Shown in pieces: positions 15,811 through 22,463 of a stretch of 23,496 bases of DNA; positions within the stretch are counted from its first letter, which is position 1, and each line of letters begins with the position of its first letter. This DNA is from Methylococcaceae bacterium. GTDB lineage: Bacteria; Pseudomonadota; Gammaproteobacteria; Methylococcales; Methylomonadaceae. The notes beneath the pieces are model-generated. The model was not told the DNA's origin. It ran no database searches and saw nothing but the letters and a program-made list of their open reading frames with translations. The stretch is from contig SXIZ01000186.1 of NCBI GenBank assembly GCA_005779525.1, forward strand, positions 1-23,496. The letters run 5' to 3'. A program made the position numbers and the translations under genes.

Positions 15811-15845
15811 GCAAGCTTTGCAGCCTTTTTCCCCGCAAAGCTTGC
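15811..15845. terminator. Second stem-loop after purA
   Basis: GCAAGCTTTGC (15811-15821) and GCAAAGCTTGC (15835-15845) form an 11-bp perfect stem around a 13-base loop. It directly follows the first hairpin. With no T run after it on the plus strand, it may be a back-up terminator or a regulatory leader structure for the DUF445 gene, which begins 33 bases later. Confidence 0.5.
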
Positions 15846-15877
15846 ATCCTTAAAATGTCCGCTATTCGCTTGTACTC

Positions 15878-16600
15878 ATGAAAAAATTACTGAATAAAAG
15901 TTTTGTGACTAATTTTATCGCAGTCATTTTGATTGTGATTGGCTATGTCTGCCCCTGGCAGCAAACCTTGATCAAAAACATTGGCTTTTTTGCGCTATCT
16001 GGTGCGATCACCAATTGGCTAGCCATCTACATGTTATTTGAGAAGGTCCCGTTTCTCTATGGTTCGGGTGTGATCCCGGAGCGGTTTGAAGAATTTAAAG
16101 CCTCGATCAAAAATTTGATGATGCAGCAGTTTTTTACCGTCAACAATATTGAACAATTTATCCAAGTTGAAGAGCAGCAAGGGCCCAAAGTACTGAATTT
16201 AGATCCGCTATTACAGGCGGTCGATTTTGATAAAGTCTTCGCGGGTTTAGTGGCGGCGATTATGGAGTCTTCGTTCGGCGGCATGCTCATGATGATGGGC
16301 GGAGAGCCCGCCTTGGCACCCATCAAAGAACCTTTTACCCAAAAAATGCAGGTCATCTTGCACGATATGGTGGAATCTGAGGCATTTAAAGCGGCCTTAC
16401 AGCACGGGTTAGACAGTCACAAAATTAGCACAGATCTGGTCAGCAAAATCGAAGTGGTGATTGATAAGCGCTTAAATGAACTCACCCCAAAAATGGTCAA
16501 AGAAATGGTCGAGGCGATTATTGCGGAACATCTGGGTTGGCTGGTAGTGTGGGGCGGTGTATTTGGTGGCATCATGGGTGCTGGGTATATTTTCGTCTAA
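15878..16600 (+). CDS. DUF445 family membrane protein
   Basis: This 240-residue protein has hydrophobic segments at about 10-25 and 34-52 and at the extreme C-terminus (about 220-238), with a long amphipathic region between them. The block GAITNWLAIYMLFEKVPFLYGSGVIPERF (41-69) is characteristic of DUF445, a family of unknown function in the inner membrane. The middle region is rich in methionine and charged residues. The ATG lacks a strong ribosome binding site. The stop TAA shares a base with the ATG of the hydrolase gene (TAATG), so the two are likely one transcript. Confidence 0.8.
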   Translation: MKKLLNKSFVTNFIAVILIVIGYVCPWQQTLIKNIGFFALSGAITNWLAIYMLFEKVPFLYGSGVIPERFEEFKASIKNLMMQQFFTVNNIEQFIQVEEQQGPKVLNLDPLLQAVDFDKVFAGLVAAIMESSFGGMLMMMGGEPALAPIKEPFTQKMQVILHDMVESEAFKAALQHGLDSHKISTDLVSKIEVVIDKRLNELTPKMVKEMVEAIIAEHLGWLVVWGGVFGGIMGAGYIFV

Positions 16601-17370
16601 TGCCGATGTTAAACTTAGCCTACGAAGAATTTGGCAGCCCTAACTGCCCCCCAGTTATTATCTTGCATGGTTTTTTTGCTTCCGCACGTAACTGGCGTAG
16701 CATCGCCAAACTGTTAAGCGAACAGTATCATGTGTTCGTGTTAGATCAGCGCAACCATGGTGCCTCACCGCATGCGCCGCACATGGACTATCCCAGTATG
16801 GCGCAGGATGTGCAGCAATTTATCCAAGCGCAGCAGCTGGAGTCGGTGCATATTATTGGACACAGCATGGGCGGGAAAGTGGCAATGTGGCTCGCTCTGC
16901 AACATCCAGAACTGCTCGGCAAGGTTATCATCGTCGATATCGCTCCAGTAACTTATCAACACAGCTTCGATACTATGATCGACGCCCTTTGCAGTTTACC
17001 GTTAGAGGAATTAGCCAATCGCAAACAGGCAGATGACTTTTTAAGCGAGCGTATTCCCGATAGCAGTTTTCGGCAGTTTTTATTGCAAAATCTGGTGCTA
17101 GAAAACGGGAATTACCGATGGCGTATCGATTTAAACATCTTTAAACAAGCCGCCCCTGGGATAATTGCCTTTCCAGAGACAGGGCAATTATCGCCATGCG
17201 TCAAAGCGCTTAAAGTCTTGGCAGGCGGCAATTCGCAATTTGTTCAGCCAGATAGCTTTGCAGCAATTTTTCCCCATGCGGACATCGAGTTTTTAGCGGG
17301 AGTAGGGCACTGGCTACATGTGGAAGTCCCAGAGCTATTTTTACAACAGGTGCGCAGTTATCTCGGATAA
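16600..17370 (+). CDS. Alpha/beta hydrolase, YbfF-like esterase
   Basis: This 256-residue cytosolic serine hydrolase resembles the YbfF acyl-CoA esterase group. HGFFASARNW at 23-32 gives the oxyanion region. DQRNHGASP (49-57) and GHSMGGK with nucleophile S89 follow, VDIAP with D114 is a candidate acid, and the catalytic base is H237 in GVGHWLHVE. The AGGNS block near the C-terminus is also typical. The substrate is not known. ATG 16600 overlaps the DUF445 stop by one base; ATG 16606 two codons later is equally possible. The longer frame from 16537 runs inside the DUF445 gene and is not supported. The gene converges with the phosphoesterase gene six bases away. Confidence 0.85.
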   Translation: MPMLNLAYEEFGSPNCPPVIILHGFFASARNWRSIAKLLSEQYHVFVLDQRNHGASPHAPHMDYPSMAQDVQQFIQAQQLESVHIIGHSMGGKVAMWLALQHPELLGKVIIVDIAPVTYQHSFDTMIDALCSLPLEELANRKQADDFLSERIPDSSFRQFLLQNLVLENGNYRWRIDLNIFKQAAPGIIAFPETGQLSPCVKALKVLAGGNSQFVQPDSFAAIFPHADIEFLAGVGHWLHVEVPELFLQQVRSYLG

Positions 17371-17376
17371 ACGGCT

Positions 17377-18063
17377 TTACGCGCCTTTAAATAATTCCAC
17401 ACCCTGCAAATTAACCACCCCACCTTTAGCCACGCCTGTTACCGCAATATGTGCAAGCACACTATTATTGTAGTATTCATGTTGATGACCATGGAAAATA
17501 TGCTTGGCGCCGATCGCATTGGCAAGCTCGTCGATAGCACTAAAGCCATAGCGATGACAGCTGGGGGCTTCGTGCGTGACTAAAATATCAGCTTTGATAT
17601 TGGCACACATATAATTAAACTCATGTTGCCAAATGGAATGCCGCAATTTGATCGGCATCCCTAATCGACGCACATGCCCTGATTGCATACGTAACCAATG
17701 TTGTTGATCTTCCCAGCGTCCGAGTGCAGGAGGATACCAATTTTTAGCCATAAAAATCCCCCCCAAGCCCGCAATGCGTAGCCCTGCAATTTCACTCACC
17801 TTTAAATGCAAGCTAAAATCTTTATAGGCACTTTCGAACAAAAAGCTATAATCATGCTCAGTTGCAACATCGTGATTGCCATAAATCCACCAGATTTGCG
17901 TTAAGCTGGCAATCGGCTTTAAATATTCTTCCAAAGAATGTTCTAAAGAATAATCGCCCAACATCACCACCGCTTCAGGTTGATATTGCTGCACTGCCTG
18001 TATAATGCTGTCGAAGCAGCCGTGAGGATCGCCAGCAAATAAAATTCGATTAAAACTGTTCAT
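17377..18063 (-). CDS. Calcineurin-like metallophosphoesterase
   Basis: This is a protein of about 228 residues with the full two-metal phosphoesterase pattern: GDPHG (D12, H14), GDY (D37), GNHD (63-65 NHD), THEAP, and a final GHQHE. The family hydrolyses phosphomonoesters or diesters. The D-P-H version of the first motif and the THEAP block are visible, but I cannot name a substrate. I use the ATG at 18063-18061. A GTG three codons upstream (18072) is the alternative, and its GTGGA would serve as a ribosome binding site for the ATG. It is transcribed away from the UspA gene and ends six bases from the hydrolase stop. Confidence 0.82.
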   Translation of the reverse strand: MNSFNRILFAGDPHGCFDSIIQAVQQYQPEAVVMLGDYSLEHSLEEYLKPIASLTQIWWIYGNHDVATEHDYSFLFESAYKDFSLHLKVSEIAGLRIAGLGGIFMAKNWYPPALGRWEDQQHWLRMQSGHVRRLGMPIKLRHSIWQHEFNYMCANIKADILVTHEAPSCHRYGFSAIDELANAIGAKHIFHGHQHEYYNNSVLAHIAVTGVAKGGVVNLQGVELFKGA

Positions 18064-18175
18064 TTTGTCCACTGCGGTTCTACATACTGAGGGTGTACCT
18101 ATTTGCGGCCCATCTAGAATAAGTCATCTTAAAGCATGCCGCCAGCAATCTCAATCACAAATCTAAGGATTTCCT

Positions 18176-18616
18176 ATGCACCGTTACCAGCATATTTTAA
18201 TCACGCTCAATTACGCCAATGCTGCCCAGCACGTCGTGGCAAAAGCGCAGCAACTCACGCAAGCGTATCAGGCACAATTAAGCTTAGTCCATGTCCTAGA
18301 TGATATTGCAATGCCAGATACTACCTACGGCACCTGTATTGCGCTAGATAAAGTGACCGACTACCAGGCGTTAGAGCACGAAAAACAGCGTTTGCTCAAC
18401 GCTGCCGCTAGCATAGGAATATCGCAGCAAAACTGCTGGTTAATTTGGGGAGCACCGCAGCAAGAAATCCTGCGCTTAGCGGAACGCCTGCAGGTAGATC
18501 TAATCGTAGTGGGCGCCCATAAAAGTCATGGTCTAGGCTTTCTACTAGGGTCAACAGCCGATAGCTTATTACACCATGCAAAGTGCGATATCTTAGCCGT
18601 GCATTTGGAGGATTAA
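18176..18616 (+). CDS. Universal stress protein, UspA family
   Basis: This 146-residue single-domain Usp begins YQHILITLNYANAAQHVV and ends with DLIVVGAHKSHGLGFLLGST and KCDILAVHL, a normal Usp fold. The ATP-binding Usp motif is GxxG(x8-9)G(S/T). Here GAHKSHGLGFLLGST has a lysine where the second glycine should be, so nucleotide binding is doubtful. The spacing to the GST end is kept. Usp proteins help cells survive stress or growth arrest; no partner is indicated. AAGGA seven bases before the ATG supports the start. The gene is divergent from the metallophosphoesterase gene. Confidence 0.85.
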   Translation: MHRYQHILITLNYANAAQHVVAKAQQLTQAYQAQLSLVHVLDDIAMPDTTYGTCIALDKVTDYQALEHEKQRLLNAAASIGISQQNCWLIWGAPQQEILRLAERLQVDLIVVGAHKSHGLGFLLGSTADSLLHHAKCDILAVHLED

Positions 18617-18675
18617 TTGGCATTGCGGTATTGTGGGTCTCCTTAATTAGCGCTTTCTGTAGCATGATTTCCGGA

Positions 18676-18705
18676 CGGACATCTTAAAAGCCTATGTTTT
18701 ATAAT
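18676..18705 (+). promoter_or_regulatory. Possible promoter upstream of the Hcp-like gene
   Basis: TATAAT at 18700-18705 has CGGACA (18676-18681, four of six consensus bases) 18 bases upstream. It lies about 105 bases before the Hcp-like ATG. The stem-loop at 18733-18759 would then be in the 5' leader. Confidence 0.35.
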
Positions 18706-18732
18706 GTTTTATTGACGCACAAGATGAAAATA

Positions 18733-18759
18733 ACTGTTTGACAACATTAGTCAAACAGT
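18733..18759. promoter_or_regulatory. 10-bp inverted repeat over a TTGACA box
   Basis: ACTGTTTGAC (18733-18742) and GTCAAACAGT (18750-18759) are perfect inverted repeats around AACATTA. The left arm overlaps a consensus -35 hexamer TTGACA at 18738-18743, but no convincing -10 follows at 16-18 bases. It may be an operator or an RNA leader hairpin of the Hcp-like gene. Confidence 0.45.
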
Positions 18760-18809
18760 GCGTAATAAGATTGCGTGTTTTTTACAATTCTAAGCTTTAG
18801 GTACAAACC

Positions 18810-19493
18810 ATGAAAATCTATTCTTCTCGTCTTTGCGCTGCTAAATTGCTCGCTACTTTACTCTTGGTGCTTCCCGTCACATCCTGGGCCCAGTTGTATG
18901 TTTTTGCTTGCTTTCAAGGACAACCGGGCTCGAAACCGATAGCAGGGGATTCTATGCTCAATATGAACTTGGTAGGTAATGCCTCCGACACAGGTTGCAT
19001 TGCAATCGAAAGTATTGCCTACAGCAGTGAGAATATACTCAGCATCGGAAGCACATCAAGCGGTGCAGGGGCGGGCAAGGTCAGTTTTAATCCGCTGACC
19101 ATTACCAAAAGAATTGACAAGTCATCACCCGCGTTATTCCTTAATCTGGCGAATGGTAAATTTTTCAGATCGGTAAATTTTATTTTTGTCAATATGACCG
19201 GACAAACGCATTTTGCACCGTTCAGCATTCAACTTGGTTTAGTTGGTATCAGTAAGATTGAAGGTTCGGCAACCGCTGGTGATGATGCACTGAGAGAAAT
19301 CATCACTTTAGAATATGGCGGTATAAAAATACAGTCTTTGGATTTTGATAAAACTGGTAAGCCTTTAACAACAGTTTCTGCATCAACTTGGAACAGAGTT
19401 AGGAACGTCGAAGCTCTGGATGCTAGTGTCTCCGTGCCGAATGTTGATCTTTTCAATATCAGCACTAAACCACTCGAGTTTCCTGTTGAATAA
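18810..19493 (+). CDS. Hcp-family protein with a Sec signal peptide
   Basis: This 227-residue protein has a classical signal peptide: basic start MKIYSSR, hydrophobic core about 12-22, cleavage likely after SWA at 25-27. The mature part resembles the T6SS tube protein Hcp (DUF796). GAGKVSFNPLTITKRIDKSS at 87-106 matches the Hcp 'GKV...TITK..DKSSP' block. The block LVGISKIEGSATAGDDALRE at 144-163 followed by ITLEYGGIKI matches the other conserved region. About 45 residues beyond it have no counterpart in small Hcp proteins. Cysteines at 34 and 63 could form a periplasmic disulphide. True Hcp has no signal peptide, and no other T6SS gene is near, so this may be an exported Hcp-fold protein with another role. 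AGGT precedes the ATG by 8-9 bases. Confidence 0.72.
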   Translation: MKIYSSRLCAAKLLATLLLVLPVTSWAQLYVFACFQGQPGSKPIAGDSMLNMNLVGNASDTGCIAIESIAYSSENILSIGSTSSGAGAGKVSFNPLTITKRIDKSSPALFLNLANGKFFRSVNFIFVNMTGQTHFAPFSIQLGLVGISKIEGSATAGDDALREIITLEYGGIKIQSLDFDKTGKPLTTVSASTWNRVRNVEALDASVSVPNVDLFNISTKPLEFPVE

Positions 19494-19634
19494 TCTCTTT
19501 TTCTTAAATTTCTTGGCTTTTTTATCTCACGATTTACAACTTGATGGTCTGCTGTGGAGTTGTCAATTAAACCGACTCCGCAGCTCAGTATCCTTCGTTT
19601 CCATATCGTCGTGAAACCTGCTTATAAAGCCCGT
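19494..19634. other. Gene-free stretch after the Hcp-like gene
   Basis: No ORF is convincing here. A T-rich tract begins at the Hcp-like stop. CTGTGGAGT and ACTCCGCAG near 19552-19584 form a stem with one G-T pair, which could end the Hcp-like transcript. The larger gene-free area up to the Rpn gene consists of the repeats and remnants listed next. Confidence 0.4.
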
Positions 19635-19668
19635 CTAGCTCCGATTACACTAGGCTAATCGGAGCTAG
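19635..19668. repeat. 13-bp perfect inverted repeat
   Basis: CTAGCTCCGATTA (19635-19647) and TAATCGGAGCTAG (19656-19668) are perfect inverted repeats around an 8-base loop. No T run follows. It sits seven bases before the half copy of the MITE-like repeat, so it may be part of a compound repeat. Confidence 0.6.
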
Positions 19669-19672
19669 CAAA

Positions 19673-19726
19673 GTAGTCAAGGGTGCATTCTATGCACCAA
19701 AAATTAATTCCTGAGTTGGCGAAAGT
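19673..19726 (+). repeat. Half copy of the MITE-like repeat found at 22464-22601
   Basis: This stretch aligns with 22456-22514. Both read TAGTCAAG, then GGGTGCATTC, ATGCA and ATTAATTCCTG, and end in CGAAAGT, with small indels. Only the left half of the 22.5 kb element is present. The stop codon and last residues (FRQLRN) of the adjacent remnant on the minus strand lie inside it, so it probably cut that gene off. Confidence 0.65.
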
Positions 19727-20304
19727 AATCAAAGCCCATGAGTACACTGTGTCCACGTCCGTAGCTGTTGGAGATAATGGCGGGGTTTGCGGATAAAGTT
19801 TTATTGTCATGTAGGTCTTTACAACGCGATAAGGTGTGCCAAAGATAGGTTGTGCCGAGTTTACGAGGCGCAACGTTCGCGACCGATGCGCCTCGTAAAC
19901 TCGGCAGCATCCTATAAGCCAGCCAGTTTAGCGCATCGTATCGCGGTTTGCCTTCATAATGACTTTCATGATGCTGGCAGGAAAACAAGACTAATAATTT
20001 ATCGGGATGGGTCGTGGTGTGTGAGACGTTTAATACCAGTGGATTTTGCGGCAACTCTTTCGGTAATACGCTAATTTTGGTTTGCGCTAACGCTAAGGTT
20101 TTACCGTTGCTTGTGATGCTCAGCTAAATACAGAGCAATGCCTGTTGGTTGTTGCACCTTAAGTCTTATAGGTGCGCTTGATTCTTCGATCACTCCGGTA
20201 GAAACAAAGATATTACCTGACCTGTTGGTTTGATCTTGTCGAGACTGTTTAAGCAAGCGCTCATTTTTGACTGTGATTCTCCCGCGAATCTTTACCCCAA
20301 ATAA
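19704..20304 (-). pseudogene. Frameshifted, truncated remnant downstream of the Rpn gene
   Basis: On the minus strand the frame stays open for 67 codons straight after the Rpn stop, ending near 20101. It reads FGVKIRGRITVKNERLLKQS and then APIRLKVQQPTGIALYL. A shifted frame takes over near 20110-20126 and continues to 19704 with SITSNGKTLALAQTKISVLP, NPLVLNVSHTTTHPDKLLVL, RYDALNWLAYRML and YGRGHSVLMGFD. Both frames look coding, so this is best read as one gene broken by a frameshift, a hairpin insertion (19853-19906) and a 3' truncation by the repeat at 19673. The YGxGxSVxxGFD pattern recalls large secreted repeat proteins, but I cannot name the family. No start codon is evident. Confidence 0.5.
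19853..19906. repeat. 20-bp perfect inverted repeat inside the remnant
   Basis: TGCCGAGTTTACGAGGCGCA (19853-19872) is exactly repeated in inverse at 19887-19906 around a 14-base loop, giving a 54-bp unit. It is the longest perfect stem in the window. It keeps the minus-strand frame open but encodes a stretch (PSLRGASVANVAPRKLG) unlike its flanks, which suggests insertion of a REP-like or extragenic palindrome. No second copy lies in the window. Confidence 0.7.
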
Positions 20305-21300
20305 TCAGCTATCCAGAAGATCTTCGGGGGTTTTAGCCTTAAAAACGTGTTTCGTCCACGTTTCTATTTGCTCTGGGCTAGCCGCCTTGATTTTTTCTTG
20401 CACATTTAATCCCACCGCACCAAATTTCGACTCCAGTAAGACTAAAAATAGTTTTGCAGCCTCAGTTTGCCGACCCTTTTCCATGCCCTTTTCCATACCT
20501 TTTTCCATGCCTTCTATCAGGCCTTCTATCAGGCCTTCTTGACGCCACGCTTGCGTCCATTGTTTTACGCGTTCTGCTAACATGGTGTGTACCTCTTGAA
20601 GATCGTTGAGTTCGGTAAAATCTGGGTTGACTACTTTTGCAGGTAATAGTACACGATTCAGCCAGACAGTAAAAGCGCGGCGCAGACTGGTTTGTTCAGG
20701 GGCTTTAAGCCAGTCGATTAAGCGCTCAAGAACGGCTTGAATATCGTGTTCGCTACGGCTGTTTTCCAGCTGGAACAGCGCAGCCACTAAGTTTTTGAGA
20801 CTGGCCAGCTCCGCGTGAGCAAAGCGTCCTTCGTCCAGCAATAAATAACTCAGCTGTGGCCGATATTTTTCTAAGCCAGCAGGTGCGGGATGGATAAGTG
20901 AGTCTAATTGTACTGGGGCTTGCCAGCATCGTTCACCATTGTAAAGCACGATGGGCAGCACGGGGGGTAGTTTGTCCTGGGCTTTCAGGGCGTCAGCGCG
21001 AATCAGGTCTTGGTACAGTAGCGCCAGATAGCCCAGGATGCGGACGGCCATAAAGTGATCGACGGTGGATTGAAATTCCAGTAACAAGTAAACATACAAC
21101 CACTCTTCGCCCCAGCGTATGCGCCAGATGAGATCATCTTCGCGTTCACGTAGATCATCGCTGATATAGCTGCCACTGACTTTTTCCAGAGTGCTGAAAT
21201 CACATTGCGCCACCCAGGGCTCATGCACAAAGCCTTTGAGCAGGTCGGCAATCATTTCAGGATGGGAGAAGAGTAGTTTGTAACTGTGGTCGTGGGACAT
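20305..21300 (-). CDS. Rpn family recombination-promoting nuclease/putative transposase
   Basis: This is a 331-residue protein of the Rpn (YhgA-like, PD-(D/E)XK) family. The start HDHSYKLLFSHPEMIADLL is the usual family N-terminus. D56 in REREDDLIWRIRW and E75-F-Q77 in LLLEFQS form the nuclease core, followed by the YLALLYQDLI and LPPVLPIVLYNGE blocks. Rpn proteins are DNA endonucleases linked to recombination, and recent work ties some to phage defence. The C-terminal part has a GLIEG/GMEKG repeat encoded by a 12-bp tandem array. I start at ATG 21300; the frame from 21360 adds 20 unsupported residues. No ribosome binding site is clear. All expected catalytic residues are present, so it may be active even though its surroundings are decaying. 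Confidence 0.88.
   Translation of the reverse strand: MSHDHSYKLLFSHPEMIADLLKGFVHEPWVAQCDFSTLEKVSGSYISDDLREREDDLIWRIRWGEEWLYVYLLLEFQSTVDHFMAVRILGYLALLYQDLIRADALKAQDKLPPVLPIVLYNGERCWQAPVQLDSLIHPAPAGLEKYRPQLSYLLLDEGRFAHAELASLKNLVAALFQLENSRSEHDIQAVLERLIDWLKAPEQTSLRRAFTVWLNRVLLPAKVVNPDFTELNDLQEVHTMLAERVKQWTQAWRQEGLIEGLIEGMEKGMEKGMEKGRQTEAAKLFLVLLESKFGAVGLNVQEKIKAASPEQIETWTKHVFKAKTPEDLLDS
20481..20540. repeat. Five tandem 12-bp units in the Rpn gene
   Basis: Three CCAT(A/G)CCTTTTT-like units (20481-20516) are followed by two TCAGGCCTTCT(A/T) units (20517-20540), with no spacer. On the coding strand they give GLIE twice and GMEK three times. Because the unit is a multiple of three, copy-number change would lengthen or shorten a helical linker without breaking the frame. 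Confidence 0.85.
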
Positions 21301-21449
21301 AGTGCAAGGAGATGACCAAATAATGTGCTTGAGTGTATACAGCTTTGTTTTGCGCAGCAAACTTTCTGGTTAAGTTTTTTCAAGGCACAGTTGTCAGATA
21401 AGCTATATGAAACCCGATAATTGTAAATGAGGCACCCCGTTTGCAGGGT

Positions 21450-21692
21450 CTAGGCTTTGAGTTTTTGTGGGTTGCCGTCGTTGATGCCGTTGATAAGCGT
21501 CATCGGAACATCCATCGCCACGGCGCCCGCCTAAATGGCTCTGGGGATGCCAAAGAGGTCGCTGACGTTGGGTTCGTAGCCATAGGTGCCGATGCCTGCT
21601 GCTAAAGTATTGTTTCCGCGGCTGGGTAGTCTCATCAGGTAATTGAGGGGGCTGATCAGTACATTAGTTACGCGTCGATATTTGGCTAACAT
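21450..21692 (-). pseudogene. Remnant with an in-frame amber stop
   Basis: From an ATG at 21692 the minus strand reads MLAKYRRVTNVLISPLNYLM and later GIGTYGYEPNVSDLFGIPRA, and hits TAG at 21533-21531. The same frame continues for 26 more codons with AGAVAMDVPMTLINGINDGN and ends at TAG 21452-21450. The second half looks as coding-like as the first, so the internal stop is probably a mutation in a longer gene. I do not recognise the family. Suppression of the amber codon is a remote alternative. Confidence 0.4.
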
Positions 21693-21989
21693 CTAATGCG
21701 GTGACTTTGCGCTTCTAATCCCTCTTACCGCGCTGCTTGCTAGAATTATCCAATCGAAGCAAAAAAACAATCTTATCAAAATAGGTAACTACTCGCCCCC
21801 AATTATTTTGATCATAAATTCAAAAAAAGCTTGGCAGGTTTTTTCAGGCCAAATTAGACGCCATTTAATATCGACAAATAACTCGGACAGGAACCGGCGT
21901 GCAAAGCCTCTTACAGAGCATAAATTAAACTTGGTAACGCTGGCGTCAAAGCATTTCATTTTCCTGCTAATCGCACTTCCTGGGGATCC

Positions 21990-22035
21990 AAAAAACCGAT
22001 GATATAATTTCATTACTCAAATATATCATCGGTTT
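21990..22035 (-). terminator. 14-bp stem-loop with a T run on the minus strand
   Basis: AAACCGATGATATA (21993-22006) and TATATCATCGGTTT (22022-22035) pair perfectly around 15 bases. Read on the minus strand the stem ends in TTTTTT (21995-21990), as in a Rho-independent terminator. No minus-strand gene ends just before it, so it may be an orphan left by deletion or the end of a mobile element. Confidence 0.5.
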
Positions 22036-22040
22036 ATGCA

Positions 22041-22160
22041 TGGCATAACTTAGATAAAACCTCGGTCAGAACAGAAGTCAGTCGATTAAAATCTGACTTC
22101 GAAAAGCTTTGCATCGCTGGAAAAATAACGGCAGAAAGCAAAGCGTTGGTGCTGAGTTAA
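22041..22160 (+). pseudogene. Fragment resembling the N-terminal helical part of an IS66-type transposase
   Basis: The plus-strand frame ending at TAA 22158-22160 reads NLDKTSVRTEVSRLKSDFEK and then LCIAGKITAESKALVLS. Transposases of the IS66 type begin with a similar pattern: an initial Asp-x-x-x-Val segment, a charged coiled coil, and Gly-Lys-Ile-(Ser/Thr)-x-Glu-(Ser/Ala). The fragment has no good start codon and ends after about 40 residues, so only a stub remains. The assignment rests on remembered pattern, not on a search. Confidence 0.35.
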
Positions 22161-22453
22161 GTGTATCAAGTATCTTCGTTGGGTTTATTGCAACAAGCAA
22201 AGCCATTTTGATTAGCATGAATTCACAAATAATTGCAGATTTAAGGCGCACTGGTTACATTAACGAATTAGTAGCTTATATTCGTGATGCTATTTGGATT
22301 AATTTAGCGTTTTGCACGATAGATGTAATTGGGTATTTTGATCAATCATCGCGACAGTTTGCAGTAATTTGGGTATTTTTAGCAATAGCCTCTTTATGCT
22401 CATTTGTCAGAGTAACCCAAATAATGCTACAAATATTCAAAATTAATCAGTAA
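22109..22453 (+). CDS. Small membrane protein ORF, probably 5'-truncated
   Basis: The ORF of up to 114 residues has hydrophobic helices at about 18-36, 60-77 and 84-102, separated by short loops (SQIIADLRRTGYINELVAY is one). The downstream part VGAELSVSSIFVGFIATSKA to the end looks like a genuine small membrane protein. The first 12-15 residues from TTG 22109 overlap the transposase-like fragment in another frame and look unrelated. There is no ribosome binding site. The simplest reading is a gene whose 5' end was lost and joined to the transposase stub. I do not recognise a named family. Confidence 0.4.
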   Translation: MHRWKNNGRKQSVGAELSVSSIFVGFIATSKAILISMNSQIIADLRRTGYINELVAYIRDAIWINLAFCTIDVIGYFDQSSRQFAVIWVFLAIASLCSFVRVTQIMLQIFKINQ

Positions 22454-22463
22454 ATGTTAGTCA

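Larger units (their letters stand above)
21301..22108. other. Gene-poor stretch with remnants, upstream of the Rpn gene
   Basis: No intact gene is supported across these 808 bases. 21301-21449 holds the Rpn upstream region; no clear promoter is seen. 21450-21692 is a broken ORF (listed). 21693-21989 has two opposing small ORFs of about 65-75 codons with no ribosome binding site and no family resemblance. 21990-22035 is a long stem-loop, and a transposase-like fragment starts near 22041. Confidence 0.5.

Noticed and set aside
21789..22013. 74-codon minus-strand ORF and the opposing 64-codon plus-strand ORF at 21808-22002
   Set aside because: The two overlap almost completely on opposite strands, lack ribosome binding sites and show no family pattern. 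I could not choose either.
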